DNA of 40,346 bases from Betaproteobacteria bacterium (GTDB lineage Bacteria > Pseudomonadota > Gammaproteobacteria > Burkholderiales > Methylophilaceae). The first letter of the stretch is position 1. The number at the start of each line of letters is the position of its first letter. Below the pieces are notes generated by a model, which saw nothing but the letters and a program-made list of their open reading frames with translations, was not told where the DNA came from and did not search any database. The DNA is taken from assembly GCA_016867975.1 (NCBI GenBank), contig VGIC01000018.1:1-40346 (forward strand). The letters are read 5' to 3'. This document shows, in pieces, positions 16,757 to 27,479 of this stretch. Made by a program: the position numbers and the translations under genes.

Positions 16757-17893
16757 ATGTCTGAAAATAACTCAGTTGGCATTGTTGCCCCAAAAACTGC
16801 ACACTTTAGTGAACCTTTGGCGCTTAAAGGCGGGGGAGTTTTGCCACAATTTGATCTAGTCTACGAAACTTATGGCACGTTAAATGCGGACAAATCAAAT
16901 GCCGTGTTGATTTGTCATGCACTTTCTGGGCATCACCATGTCGCGGGTAAGCACCACGAGAGCGACAAATACGCTGGCTGGTGGGACAACATGATAGGTC
17001 CCAATAAACCCTTGGATACCAATAAGTTTTTTGTGATTGGTTTAAACAATATTGGTGGTTGTCATGGTAGCACGGGACCTATTAGTATCAATCCAGCCAC
17101 GAGCCAACCTTGGGGTTCTGCCTTTCCGATTATCACCGTCGAAGATTGGGTTAACTCTCAGGCACGGCTGATGGACCGTTTGGGAATATCGCAACTAGCG
17201 GCCGTCATTGGTGGCAGCCTGGGCGGTATGCAAGCATTGCAGTGGACCATAGCCTTTCCTGGCCGGGTGCGATATGCGCTGGTGATCGCATCAGCTCCTA
17301 ATTTGACCGCCCAAAACATGGCGTTCAATGAAGTCGCCCGTCAGGCGATTATTACTGACCCGGAATTCCATGGTGGTGACTATTATGCACACGGTGTCGT
17401 ACCACGTCGCGGCCTTAGAATCGCGCGTATGCTGGGGCATATCACCTATTTAAGTGATGATGTGATGGGTGAAAAATTTGGCCGCAAGCTCAAAGATGGT
17501 ATCAAATACAGTTTTGATGTCGAATTCGAGATGGAGTCTTATCTACGCTACCAAGGCGACAAGTTTGCTGGGGAGTTCGATGCAAACACTTATCTGCGTA
17601 TGACCCGCGCCTTGGATTATTACGATCCTGCGCTTACCTTCGGTGGCGACCTCAGCAAGGCGCTCAGCCAAACCAAGGCCAAGTTCCTAGTCGTGTCTTT
17701 CACGAGCGATTGGCGTTTTTCACCCGCTCGTTCACGTGAGATTGTGAAGGCACTCTTAGATAATGAAAGTACTGTAAGTTATGCAGAAGTGACCGCTGCG
17801 CATGGGCACGACGCATTTCTAATGCCAGATAAGCACTATCATGCCATTTTGCAGACATATCTGGGCAGCATAGAGGTGGGCGATGCAAAATAA
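16757..17893 (+). CDS. metX: Homoserine O-acyltransferase (acetyl or succinyl)
   Basis: Alpha/beta-hydrolase-fold enzyme of 378 residues that acylates homoserine in methionine synthesis. The oxyanion region is CHALSG (53-58), the nucleophile S154 is in [12 protein letters not shown], and the catalytic histidine is in [11 protein letters not shown]. The acyl donor cannot be told with certainty; many betaproteobacterial MetX proteins use succinyl-CoA. metW begins 11 nt before the metX stop, so the two are translationally coupled. Confidence 0.95.
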   Translation: MSENNSVGIVAPKTAHFSEPLALKGGGVLPQFDLVYETYGTLNADKSNAVLICHALSGHHHVAGKHHESDKYAGWWDNMIGPNKPLDTNKFFVIGLNNIGGCHGSTGPISINPATSQPWGSAFPIITVEDWVNSQARLMDRLGISQLAAVIGGSLGGMQALQWTIAFPGRVRYALVIASAPNLTAQNMAFNEVARQAIITDPEFHGGDYYAHGVVPRRGLRIARMLGHITYLSDDVMGEKFGRKLKDGIKYSFDVEFEMESYLRYQGDKFAGEFDANTYLRMTRALDYYDPALTFGGDLSKALSQTKAKFLVVSFTSDWRFSPARSREIVKALLDNESTVSYAEVTAAHGHDAFLMPDKHYHAILQTYLGSIEVGDAK

Positions 17894-18488
17894 TGTAAAA
17901 TATACAATTTTTAGGCAGGATTTTGCAATTATTGCCAATTGGTTGAAGTTTGGCGATAAAGTGCTTGATTTGGGTTGCGGTGATGGCGAGCTGCTCAAGT
18001 TCTTAGGGGCTACCTTGGAAATAAAAGGCTATGGCGTCGAGAAAGATGACGACAATGTGTTGGCCTGCGTCAAGAATGGCACCAATGTGATACAGATGGA
18101 TCTGGAAGATGGGTTGTCTGGTTTCGAAAACCAGTCATTCAATACCGTCGTGCTTTCTCAGACACTACAGGCGATGCATAACACAGAGCGCATTGTGCTG
18201 GAGATGCTGCGCGTAGGGGAGGAAGTGATTGTCACTTTCCCCAATTTTGGCTACTGGCGCAATCGCCTGCAAATCACTGCGGGGCGGATGCCCGTGTCAA
18301 AATCCTTGCCTTACCAATGGTTTGACACGCCTAACGTGCATCTTTGTACGCTACATGATTTTGATGATTTTTGTAAAAATCACAATATTGACATCCTGGA
18401 GCGTAAAGTGCTCACAGAAGGTCAAGAAGTCAGCTTGATGCCTAACTTACTCGGCAGTCTGGCCATGTATCGCCTGAAACACAAGTAG
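17883..18488 (+). CDS. metW: Methionine biosynthesis protein MetW
   Basis: SAM-dependent-methyltransferase-fold protein of 201 residues with the glycine motif [32 protein letters not shown], and [11 protein letters not shown]. Its overlap with metX is typical; MetW is thought to form a complex with MetX and to be needed for its activity. No methyl acceptor is known. Full length for the family. Confidence 0.95.
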   Translation: MQNNVKYTIFRQDFAIIANWLKFGDKVLDLGCGDGELLKFLGATLEIKGYGVEKDDDNVLACVKNGTNVIQMDLEDGLSGFENQSFNTVVLSQTLQAMHNTERIVLEMLRVGEEVIVTFPNFGYWRNRLQITAGRMPVSKSLPYQWFDTPNVHLCTLHDFDDFCKNHNIDILERKVLTEGQEVSLMPNLLGSLAMYRLKHK

Positions 18489-18532
18489 CCGCCTTGCCAG
18501 TCATTGCACAGCCCAACATCAGACCATCACTC

Positions 18533-19750
18533 ATGAGCAAAAAAATGCTCATCTGCATGTTTACTGGGTTTAGCTCCGGTTTGCCACTTTACATCCTGAT
18601 TAGCCTGCTACCTGCTTGGTTGCGTTCAGAGGGTGTTGATCTGAAATCAATCGGTCTATTCGCGCTCATCAACCTGCCTTTTACCTGGAAATTCCTATGG
18701 GCGCCCTTGTTTGACCGCTACACCCCGCCACTGGGACGCCGTCGTGGTTGGCTACTCATCGCTCAAGTTTTATTGCTTATTTCCATCCCCCTGTTTGGTG
18801 TGTTTAACCCGCAGCTAGATATTTGGACTATTGCCTACTTGGCAACTGTCGTTGCTTTTTTCAGCGCCTGTCAGGACATTGTACTGGATGCTTACCGCCG
18901 AGAGTTGTTATCAGACGTTGAGCTAGGCATAGGTAACGCCGTGCATGTGAATGCCTACAAAGTGGCTGGTTTAGTGCCAGGGGCGTTATCACTGATTTTG
19001 GCTGACCATTTGCCGTGGAGTAGCGTATTCATGATTACCGCGCTATTTATGCTACCTGGTTTGGTAATGACCTTGTTAGTCAGCGAACCCATGCTGAAAA
19101 GCGGTGCACCCAAAACACTCAAAGCGGCAATCGTTGAACCGTTTAAGGAATTCATCGGGCGCAATGGCGTGAAATCTGCCCTGCTAATTTTATTATTCAT
19201 TTTTTTGTACAAGCTGGGTGATAGCATGGCAACCGCGCTGGCGACACCGTTTTATCTCGACATGGGTTACAGCAAAACCGAAATTGGCCTGATTGCAAAA
19301 AATGCCGGACTTTGGCCGAGCGTGATTGGTGGTCTACTGGGTGGCGCGTGGATGATTAAACTTGGCATTAACCGCTCGCTATGGATATTTGGCGCGGTAC
19401 AGATGATTGCCATTTTAGGGTTTGCCTGGCTAGCAACCGCCTCACATAATCTGTGGTTATTGGGGTGGGTAATAGGCGTAGAAGCCTTTGGGGTAGGCTT
19501 GGGAACGGCCGCTTTTGTAGCCTATATCGCCCATGCTACTCACCCGCTCTACACCGCCACTCAGTTTGCTTTATTCACCAGCTTGGCTGCTGTGCCGCGC
19601 ACCTTTGCCAACGCCGCAACTGGCTATATGGTGGAAAATCTAGGCTGGTTTAATTTCTTTATTCTATGTTTTGCGCTGGCCGTTCCGGGGATGCTATTGT
19701 TGCTGAAAATAGCACCTTGGGAGCATCAGGATGACGCAGTCATCAAGTGA
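18533..19750 (+). CDS. ampG: AmpG-family MFS permease (muropeptide transporter-like)
   Basis: Major-facilitator membrane protein of about 405 residues with about twelve hydrophobic helices. SSGLPLYILISLLPAWL, FLWAPLFDRY, GRRRGW and ACQDIVLDAYRREL are AmpG-type signatures. AmpG imports anhydro-muropeptides for cell-wall recycling. ATG 18533 is preferred; an in-frame TTG at 18494 would add 13 residues and lies 5 nt after metW, so it may be co-transcribed with metXW. It converges with xthA, 17 nt apart. Confidence 0.88.
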   Translation: MSKKMLICMFTGFSSGLPLYILISLLPAWLRSEGVDLKSIGLFALINLPFTWKFLWAPLFDRYTPPLGRRRGWLLIAQVLLLISIPLFGVFNPQLDIWTIAYLATVVAFFSACQDIVLDAYRRELLSDVELGIGNAVHVNAYKVAGLVPGALSLILADHLPWSSVFMITALFMLPGLVMTLLVSEPMLKSGAPKTLKAAIVEPFKEFIGRNGVKSALLILLFIFLYKLGDSMATALATPFYLDMGYSKTEIGLIAKNAGLWPSVIGGLLGGAWMIKLGINRSLWIFGAVQMIAILGFAWLATASHNLWLLGWVIGVEAFGVGLGTAAFVAYIAHATHPLYTATQFALFTSLAAVPRTFANAATGYMVENLGWFNFFILCFALAVPGMLLLLKIAPWEHQDDAVIK

Positions 19751-19767
19751 TCGTACAAGCGCCCGTA

Positions 19768-20538
19768 CTATAAATACTCCACAATCAATGGCGCATGGTC
19801 GCTAAAACGCTCATCTTTGTAAACACTGCTGGCAACAGCCTTGCTCGCCAAGACAGGCGTGGCGATTTGGTAATCAATGCGCCAGCCAATATTCTTTGCC
19901 CAAGCCTGACCACGGTTGCTCCACCATGTATAGCAGGCATCGGTGGTATCAGGGTATAGCTTGCGATACACATCCACCCAGCCTATTTCGTCAAACAATG
20001 TCGTTAGCCATGCCCGCTCTTCTGGCAGAAAGCCAGAATTCTTTTTATTGCCTTTCCAGTTTTTCAAATCCACTTCCTTGTGCGCGATGTTCCAATCGCC
20101 GCAAATCACCACGTCACGCCCGCTATTTTTGAGTGTTTGCAGTTGCGGTAAAAAACGTTCCATGACGCTAAATTTGAAGGCTTGCCGCTCTTCACCACTG
20201 GAGCCAGAAGGCAAATACAGCGAAACCACGCTTAAATTACCGAATCTTGCTTCGATATAGCGCCCTTCGCTGTCAATGTCCGCAATACTCAGCCCTTCAA
20301 TTATGCTATCTGGCTGCACCTTGCTGTAAATGCCAACACCACTGTAACCTTTCTTCTCGGCATAATGAAAATAGCCGAAATAACCTTCTGGATTGAGCAT
20401 TTCGGTGCTCATGTCACCCACTTGAGCTTTGATTTCTTGCATGCAGATAATGTCAGCACTTTGCTTTTTCAGCCAAGCATATAAACCTTTATTGGTAGCA
20501 GAACGAATGCCATTCAAATTTAACGATATAATCTTCAA
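19768..20538 (-). CDS. xthA: Exodeoxyribonuclease III
   Basis: AP endonuclease and 3'-5' exonuclease of base-excision repair, 256 residues. The metal-binding glutamate is in CMQEIKAQ, followed by YSGVGIYSK, YLPSGSSG, the catalytic GDWNIAH, YTWWSNRG, and the terminal SDHAPLI. Its ATG lies only 20 nt from the divergent pyrE ATG. Confidence 0.96.
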   Translation of the reverse strand: MKIISLNLNGIRSATNKGLYAWLKKQSADIICMQEIKAQVGDMSTEMLNPEGYFGYFHYAEKKGYSGVGIYSKVQPDSIIEGLSIADIDSEGRYIEARFGNLSVVSLYLPSGSSGEERQAFKFSVMERFLPQLQTLKNSGRDVVICGDWNIAHKEVDLKNWKGNKKNSGFLPEERAWLTTLFDEIGWVDVYRKLYPDTTDACYTWWSNRGQAWAKNIGWRIDYQIATPVLASKAVASSVYKDERFSDHAPLIVEYL

Positions 20539-20558
20539 AACTTTTCTTTCTTTTCTTA

Positions 20559-21215
20559 ATGATGACCCAACCCACAGAGCAATTCAAACAAGAGTTTATC
20601 GCATTTGCGATTCAAAAACAGGTATTACGTTTTGGCGAGTTCAAAACCAAAGCCGGGCGTTTAAGCCCGTACTTTTTCAACGCGGGCTTGTTCAATGACG
20701 GCGTGAGCTTAATGAAACTGGGCGAATTTTACGCCGAGGCAATTAAAAACTCTGGCATGCAGTTTGATATGTTGTTTGGTCCCGCCTATAAAGGCATTAC
20801 CCTAGCGGCGAGCATCGCCATTGCCCTTGCCAGAGAAGGCAAAAACATCCCCTATGCCTATAACCGCAAAGAAGCCAAAGACCACGGCGAAGGCGGCGTG
20901 ATTGTTGGCAGCCCCCTGCAAGGGCGGGTGCTGATTATTGATGATGTCATTTCAGCCGGCACCTCAGTACGAGAATCCGTAGAATTGATTAAGCAACACG
21001 GCGCCGTGCCATGCGGCGTGGCGATTGCCATTGATAGGCAAGAAAAAGGACTAGGTGAGCTCTCGGCCGTGCAAGAAGTAGAAAAAGACAACGGAATCCC
21101 CGTGGTGAGTATTGCCAACTTGAGTAGCCTAATGGCTTATGTGGCACAAACCCCCGAACTAAAGCCTTACCAGACGGCGATTGAGTTATATCGCACGCAG
21201 TATGGGGTGGGTTGA
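20559..21215 (+). CDS. pyrE: Orotate phosphoribosyltransferase
   Basis: Joins orotate to PRPP in pyrimidine synthesis; 218 residues. KTKAGRLSPYFFNAGLF forms the N-terminal hood, GPAYKGITLA and NRKEAKDHGEGG form the flexible loop, and RVLIIDDVISAGTSVRES is the PRPP motif. The start is the first of two adjacent ATG codons. With only 20 nt to xthA, promoter elements must lie inside xthA; a TATAAT is present at 20526-20531. No room for a pyrimidine attenuator upstream. Confidence 0.96.
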   Translation: MMTQPTEQFKQEFIAFAIQKQVLRFGEFKTKAGRLSPYFFNAGLFNDGVSLMKLGEFYAEAIKNSGMQFDMLFGPAYKGITLAASIAIALAREGKNIPYAYNRKEAKDHGEGGVIVGSPLQGRVLIIDDVISAGTSVRESVELIKQHGAVPCGVAIAIDRQEKGLGELSAVQEVEKDNGIPVVSIANLSSLMAYVAQTPELKPYQTAIELYRTQYGVG

Positions 21216-21225
21216 TTTAGCCAAG

Positions 21226-21294
21226 TTAGGGTGCGATTTGCGCACGCGGACAATCAATCGCTCAGTTATTTTGAGTGCGCACAGCGCACCCTAC
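21226..21294. repeat. REP/BIME-like inverted repeat between convergent pyrE and gatB
   Basis: TAGGGTGCG at 21227-21235 is inverted at 21285-21293 (CGCACCCTA). Each arm also forms its own stem: 21231-21245 (GTGCG, loop ATTTG, CGCAC) and 21275-21289 (GTGCGC, loop ACA, GCGCAC). The TAGGGTGCG...CGCACCCTA pattern is a common dispersed intergenic palindrome in proteobacteria. Its position between two convergent genes suits a transcription-stopping role. Confidence 0.65.
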
Positions 21295-21316
21295 CAACTA
21301 TCTGTGGTTAATTAAA

Positions 21317-22765
21317 TCACCCAGTCAGTTTTTTCTTCAAAATCTCATTCACCTGCGCCGGATTGGCCTTGCCTTTGCTGGCTTTCATAGCCTGACCGAC
21401 CAAGGCGTTAAAGGCTTTTTCCTTACCGGCTTTGAATTCTTCTACCATGGCAGCATTGGCTGCGAGCACTTCGTCAATCATGGCTTCAATTGCGCCGCTG
21501 TCTGAGACCTGTTTCAGGCCTTTAGCTTCGATGATGGCATCAACGTCACCCTCACCAGCCCATAGTGCTTCAAATACCTGTTTGGCGGCATTGTTGGAGA
21601 TGGTGTTGTCGGTGATACGTTTAAGCAAGCTTGCCAGTTGCACCGCAGAAACTGGTGATTCAGCAATGTTTTTTTCCTCAGCATTCAGTTTGGCAGAGAC
21701 AGTGCCCATGACCCAGTTGGCGGCGGGTTTTGCCTCGGCACCAGCTTGCACGGTGGCAACAAAGTAAGCGGCCAAATCGCGGCTTGCAGTGAGCGTGGCG
21801 GCATCGTATGCAGTCAAACCATATTCCGCTTCAAAACGCGCTTTCATCGCTTCTGGCAATTCCGGCATTTCGGCTTTGACGCGAGTTTTGTCTGCCTCGG
21901 TAATTTCCAATGGTAATAAGTCTGGGTCGGGGAAGTAGCGGTAGTCGTTAGCTTCTTCTTTGCTACGCATGGCGCGGGTTTCACCAGTGTCAGGGTTAAA
22001 CAACACAGTGGCTTGCTGAATAGTGCCGCCGTCTTCCAGTGTTTCTATTTGCCAGCGCGTTTCAAACTCGATGGCCTGTTGCATGAATTTGAATGAGTTG
22101 AGGTTTTTAATCTCGCGGCGCGTGCCTAACTTATCACTGCCTTTGGGGCGCACGGAAACGTTGACGTCACAGCGGAAACTTCCCTCCTGCATATTGCCGT
22201 CACAAATGCCTATCCATTGCACCAGCTCGTGCAATTTCTTAGCATACGCCACCGCTTCAGCCGCCGAGCGCATGTCTGGCTCGGTGACAATTTCCAGTAG
22301 CGGTGTACCAGCACGGTTCAGATCAATGCCGCTCATGCCTTCAACAGCGCCATGTACGGATTTCCCCGCGTCCTCTTCGAGGTGAGCGCGGGTGATATGG
22401 ATAACTTTTTCATAGGCAGAATTTTTACCTACGGCGGGCACTTGAATGGTCACTTCGCCCTTGCCGACCACTGGTAGCTCGTACTGGCTGATTTGGTAGC
22501 CTTTAGGCAAATCTGGGTAAAAATAGTTTTTACGCGCAAATACGCTTCTAGGCGCAATTTCGGCATTGACAGCCAAGCCGAATTTAATGGCACAGTTGAC
22601 AGCTTCTTTATTCAACACTGGCAATACACCTGGCAAGGCAATGCTTACCTCGCAGGCTTGTGTGTTGGGTTCTGCGCCAAAGGCGGTAGAAGCCCCAGAA
22701 AAGATCTTGGTGTTTGTTTGTAACTGAGCGTGTGTTTCTAGCCCAATAACGACTTCCCATTGCAT
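21317..22765 (-). CDS. gatB: Aspartyl/glutamyl-tRNA amidotransferase subunit B
   Basis: Subunit of the GatCAB complex, which converts misacylated Glu-tRNA(Gln) and/or Asp-tRNA(Asn). 482 residues. [17 protein letters not shown] begins the kinase-like domain, with [32 protein letters not shown] and [15 protein letters not shown] following. The C-terminal tRNA-binding YqeY-like tail ends in the usual form [17 protein letters not shown]. It is the last gene of gatC-gatA-gatB, 79 nt after gatA. Confidence 0.97.
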   Translation of the reverse strand: MQWEVVIGLETHAQLQTNTKIFSGASTAFGAEPNTQACEVSIALPGVLPVLNKEAVNCAIKFGLAVNAEIAPRSVFARKNYFYPDLPKGYQISQYELPVVGKGEVTIQVPAVGKNSAYEKVIHITRAHLEEDAGKSVHGAVEGMSGIDLNRAGTPLLEIVTEPDMRSAAEAVAYAKKLHELVQWIGICDGNMQEGSFRCDVNVSVRPKGSDKLGTRREIKNLNSFKFMQQAIEFETRWQIETLEDGGTIQQATVLFNPDTGETRAMRSKEEANDYRYFPDPDLLPLEITEADKTRVKAEMPELPEAMKARFEAEYGLTAYDAATLTASRDLAAYFVATVQAGAEAKPAANWVMGTVSAKLNAEEKNIAESPVSAVQLASLLKRITDNTISNNAAKQVFEALWAGEGDVDAIIEAKGLKQVSDSGAIEAMIDEVLAANAAMVEEFKAGKEKAFNALVGQAMKASKGKANPAQVNEILKKKLTG

Positions 22766-22844
22766 GGTTTTATCCCTTTTAACCGTGTTGGTGGATACGC
22801 CTGCTTGCAGACTTTAGCAGGATTTTCACCCTACATTCACTGCA

Positions 22845-24299
22845 TTACGCTAAGCCCTCTGGCATTTTCAAATGCCAATCTGTCGCTTGTTGATATTGAT
22901 GTGCCACATTCAGCATTCGTGCTTCATCAAAATAATTGCCGATGATTTGCAAGCCGACAGGTAAGCCGTTGCTAAATCCTGCGGGAACACTCATGCCAGG
23001 CAAACCTGCCAAGTTGACGGCGATGGTGTATAAATCTTCTAAATACATGGCGACCGGGTCATCGACTTTTTCACCTGATTTGAACGCGGTGGAAGGGGCG
23101 GCTGGCCCCATAATCACATCACATTGTTTGAAGGCTTCGACAAAGTCTTGTGCGATGAGGCGGCGGATTTTCTGCGCTTTCAGATAATAGGCATCGTAGT
23201 AGCCAGCACTGAGCACATAGGTGCCGACAAGAATGCGGCGTTTAACTTCTGCCCCAAAACCTTCGGCGCGAGTTTTGCAGTACATGTCCATCAGATCGGT
23301 GTATTCTGGTGTACGGTAGCCATAGCGCACGCCATCGTAGCGTGATAGGTTGGAGCTGGCTTCTGCTGGTGCCAGAACATAGTACACAGGAATCGACAAG
23401 CCGTTGTTCGGCAATGAAATTTCAACGATTTCTGCGCCTAGTTTTTTGTATTCAGCCACCGCATCCATCACCACTTTGCCGACATTGATATCTAAGCCTT
23501 CGGCAAAGTACTCTTTCGGCAAACCGATTTTTAAGCCTTGCAAAGGTTTATTCAAATCTCGGGTATAGTCTTCTTTCTTGCGGTTCAGGCTGGTGGAGTC
23601 GCGCTCGTCGAAACCTGCCATCACGTTCATCATCAAAGCGCAGTCTTCGGCGGATTTTGCCATGGGTCCAGCTTGATCCAAACTGGAGGCGAAGGCAATC
23701 ATACCGTAGCGGGAAACTACACCATAAGTCGGTTTTAAGCCGGTAAAGCCGCAGAGAGATGCTGGTTGACGAATCGAGCCGCCAGTATCCGTGCCCGTGG
23801 CAGCCGCGCACAAACGCGCCGCCACTGCCGCCGCACTGCCGCCGCTACTGCCACCTGGTACGCGGGTAAAATCCCAAGGGTTTTTCACACCGCCAAAGTA
23901 ACTGGTTTCGTTGGATGACCCCATGGCGAATTCGTCCATATTAGTTTTGCCCAGATTCACCGCACCTGCTGCATCAAATTGGCTAATGACATGCGCATCA
24001 TAAGGTGCAACAAAGTGAGCAAGCATTTTAGATCCACAGGTGGTTGGCCAGCCTTTGGCGCAGAAGATATCTTTTTGTGCAATGGGAATTCCTGTCAGAG
24101 GGGCAGCTTGGCCGGCAGCAATACGGGCGTCGGCTGCCTTTGCCTGAGCAATTGACCTTTCTTTATCCAGTGCAACGTAGGCATTGATCTCTGGGTTTAG
24201 AGCATCGATACGATCTAAAAAGGTTTGAGTCAGTTCCACGCTGGAAATCTGTTTGTCAGCCAGCATCTGGCTAAGTGTCTGTAAGCTGCTGTTGATCAT
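22845..24299 (-). CDS. gatA: Aspartyl/glutamyl-tRNA amidotransferase subunit A
   Basis: Amidase subunit that releases ammonia from glutamine for GatB; 484 residues. The Ser-cisSer-Lys triad is visible: lysine in [11 protein letters not shown], cis-serine region in [13 protein letters not shown], and nucleophile serine in [30 protein letters not shown] is also standard. gatC ends 7 nt upstream. Confidence 0.97.
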   Translation of the reverse strand: MINSSLQTLSQMLADKQISSVELTQTFLDRIDALNPEINAYVALDKERSIAQAKAADARIAAGQAAPLTGIPIAQKDIFCAKGWPTTCGSKMLAHFVAPYDAHVISQFDAAGAVNLGKTNMDEFAMGSSNETSYFGGVKNPWDFTRVPGGSSGGSAAAVAARLCAAATGTDTGGSIRQPASLCGFTGLKPTYGVVSRYGMIAFASSLDQAGPMAKSAEDCALMMNVMAGFDERDSTSLNRKKEDYTRDLNKPLQGLKIGLPKEYFAEGLDINVGKVVMDAVAEYKKLGAEIVEISLPNNGLSIPVYYVLAPAEASSNLSRYDGVRYGYRTPEYTDLMDMYCKTRAEGFGAEVKRRILVGTYVLSAGYYDAYYLKAQKIRRLIAQDFVEAFKQCDVIMGPAAPSTAFKSGEKVDDPVAMYLEDLYTIAVNLAGLPGMSVPAGFSNGLPVGLQIIGNYFDEARMLNVAHQYQQATDWHLKMPEGLA

Positions 24300-24306
24300 G
24301 TCACGA

Positions 24307-24621
24307 TTACTCGATTACTTTGGGAACTAGATACAGGCCTTGGTCAACTGCAGCCTCATGAGAACCGTTACCTAGCGTAGGGGCGATTTTCTGAAACGCT
24401 TCGCGCAGATTAGGTTTGCACACTTCATCTTCACGCAGACGCTGCACGACATCTTGCGAATGAGACATCGGTTCGATACCGGTAGTATCCACCGCCTGCA
24501 TCTGTTCGATCAGCCCTAGGATGCCCATCAATTTTGTGAGCGTGGATGTAGCATCACTATCGCTCACCTCAATGCGCGCTAGATGCGCGATTTTTTTAAT
24601 ATCTTCAGTCGTTAATGCCAT
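24307..24621 (-). CDS. gatC: Aspartyl/glutamyl-tRNA amidotransferase subunit C
   Basis: Small subunit (104 residues) that wraps the GatA-GatB interface. It begins [20 protein letters not shown] and contains [20 protein letters not shown], both typical. It is the first gene of the gatCAB operon and diverges from mreB. The 217-nt spacer to mreB holds a perfect TGTGATCACA palindrome at 24698-24707 and a TATTAT at 24733-24738, neither proven to be functional. Confidence 0.95.
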   Translation of the reverse strand: MALTTEDIKKIAHLARIEVSDSDATSTLTKLMGILGLIEQMQAVDTTGIEPMSHSQDVVQRLREDEVCKPNLREAFQKIAPTLGNGSHEAAVDQGLYLVPKVIE

Positions 24622-24805
24622 GCTTCAACAATTCGAAATGTAAGGGAGTTTTTGAGAAAATGATTGGTTCTTTGTCACTAGTGGTTGCAACTTTGTTTGT
24701 GATCACATCTTAAATTTCAACAAGATATGGAGTATTATACTCTGATTTTACATGCGACCTTAAATCACCTCTGGATGGTTAGATTAAATCATCCTAGTGT
24801 AGTGA

Positions 24806-25882
<1,077 letters not shown>

Positions 25883-25934
25883 TGAAGTGAATATCAGTTG
25901 AAGTCATGGGGCTTTACAACTGAGACCCGTCAAG

Positions 25935-25965
25935 GAGATTAGGCCGCTAAATACGGCCTAATCTC
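25935..25965 (+). terminator. Strong hairpin between mreB and mreC (attenuator or processing site)
   Basis: GAGATTAGGCCG and CGGCCTAATCTC form a perfect 12-bp stem around the loop CTAAATA. No T run follows (GTATATACAG), so it is not a classic intrinsic terminator. It may stabilise the mreB message end or lower read-through into mreC, which would fit the known need for more MreB than MreC/MreD. Confidence 0.55.
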
Positions 25966-26003
25966 GTATATACAGACCAGAATCAGCGTTTAGAATAGTT
26001 AGC

Positions 26004-27002
26004 ATGCTACCAGGTGATCATCAGAAATTTGAGCAGCAGCATACCCCTACATTTTTTGCTCGCGGGCTCAGTCCACTCACGCGCTTAGCTTTCTTCACTT
26101 CGTTGTCATTGGCATTGATGATCACAGATTCCCACCTGCAATACTTGAACAATGTGCGGGAGAGACTGATGGCACTCCTGTATCCTCTGCAAGTGGTTGC
26201 CAATGCGCCATACAGCCTTTACCGTGCTACGGATGAGTACTTCTCGACACACCATCGCCTGCTCCGAGAGAATGAAACACTAAGAACGAAAAATCTACAG
26301 CAACAAGTGGTTCTGCAAAAACTGGGGGCGCTAACACTTGAGAATGCGACGTTGCGTAATTTGTTACAGCTCAATCAATCACTTGCTGAAAACAGTGTGA
26401 TAGGCGAGATCCTGCATGTTGGGCGCGACCCGTTTTCCAAAAAAATTGTCGTTAATCGCGGCACGAACCATCGGATTGTCGCTGGGGCGGCGGTGGTAGA
26501 CGCTGCGGGGGTGATTGGGCAGGTCACACGCGTATTTCCATCCACCAGCGAAGTAACATTAATCACGGATAAGACGCTCGCCATCCCCATACAAATCGAG
26601 CGTAACGGCCTGCGGACGATTGCGTTTGGTCATGGTCGTGACGGCACCATCGACTTGCCCTATTTGCCTGCGAATGTAGATGTGCGAAGGGGTGATAAGC
26701 TCGTGACTTCTGGGATTGATAGCGTCTACCCCATTGGATTGGCCATTGCAAGCGTGTCTGATATCAAAGTTACACCGAATTCACCATTTGCGCGTATCGT
26801 ATGCCAACCGATCGGAAGGGTCGAATACAACCGCCAGGTGTTATTGGTCAGCCAGCCACCCCCTCCAGCGGATATGCCCGTCGTTAGCGACGAGATTGCA
26901 GAGGGTGAGAGCGCAACCGTAAAAAGTGCACAGGCACTACCTGAAAAGAAAGCCCTCCCTAAAACCACTCACCCTCGTTCAGCGAGACCAACTCATGGCT
27001 AA
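26004..27002 (+). CDS. mreC: Rod-shape-determining protein MreC
   Basis: Inner-membrane protein with a periplasmic beta-domain that links MreB to PBP2/RodA; 332 residues. One transmembrane helix near residues 28-45 (RLAFFTSLSLALMITDSHL), a coiled coil at about 75-120, then the MreC core (VIGEILHVGRDPFSKKIVVNRGTNHRI, GVIGQVTRVFPSTSEVTLITD, GDKLVTSGIDSVYPIGL). The C-terminal 50 residues are acidic, then Pro/Lys-rich and likely disordered. No good ribosome site precedes the ATG. mreD overlaps the end by 8 nt. Confidence 0.95.
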   Translation: MLPGDHQKFEQQHTPTFFARGLSPLTRLAFFTSLSLALMITDSHLQYLNNVRERLMALLYPLQVVANAPYSLYRATDEYFSTHHRLLRENETLRTKNLQQQVVLQKLGALTLENATLRNLLQLNQSLAENSVIGEILHVGRDPFSKKIVVNRGTNHRIVAGAAVVDAAGVIGQVTRVFPSTSEVTLITDKTLAIPIQIERNGLRTIAFGHGRDGTIDLPYLPANVDVRRGDKLVTSGIDSVYPIGLAIASVSDIKVTPNSPFARIVCQPIGRVEYNRQVLLVSQPPPPADMPVVSDEIAEGESATVKSAQALPEKKALPKTTHPRSARPTHG

Positions 27003-27471
27003 AAGTTCATTATATTCAGTCTACCTGACTATTATGGTGGCCTTTCTTTGTATCTTGCTGCCTTGGTCGGGGTATGGTTTAAAGTTACGCCCAGATTTTG
27101 TGCTGCTCTTACTCATTTTCTGGATGCTACGCGCACCACACTTATGTAATATCGGTACCGCTTGGTTTGTTGGTTTGTGGATGGACTTGGCCACAGGAGG
27201 GGTCTTCGGTCAATACGCGCTGGCTTACACCATCACTGCCTTTATAGCCATTATGTACCAACGCCGTTTGGCTTTGTTCAATGCGACGCAACAATTGTTG
27301 TATGTGTTGATGTTGCTAGTCATTGCACAATTAATTTTACTCATACTGAAGACATTCTCTGGTGTTGAAGTAGATGGCTGGTCGTTCTTTCTCCCCAGTA
27401 TCACGGGCGTGATGCTATGGCAGCTCGCGGTTGCGCTAGGCTTGAAGACGAGTGTGCATTCTCGTACCTGA
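26995..27471 (+). CDS. mreD: Rod-shape-determining protein MreD
   Basis: Small polytopic inner-membrane protein of 158 residues with about five hydrophobic helices. ATG 26995 (MAKSSLYSVYLTIMVAFLC) is chosen over an in-frame upstream start inside mreC. LRPDFVLLLLIFWMLRAP and FVGLWMDLATGGVFGQYAL are typical of MreD. It overlaps mreC by 8 nt and ends 8 nt before mrdA, so the cluster is tightly coupled. Confidence 0.93.
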   Translation: MAKSSLYSVYLTIMVAFLCILLPWSGYGLKLRPDFVLLLLIFWMLRAPHLCNIGTAWFVGLWMDLATGGVFGQYALAYTITAFIAIMYQRRLALFNATQQLLYVLMLLVIAQLILLILKTFSGVEVDGWSFFLPSITGVMLWQLAVALGLKTSVHSRT

Positions 27472-27479
27472 CTCCACGC

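Noticed and set aside
24698-24707. TGTGATCACA palindrome upstream of mreB as a CRP site
   Set aside because: The CRP consensus needs six bases between TGTGA and TCACA; here the half-sites overlap, so CRP binding is unlikely.
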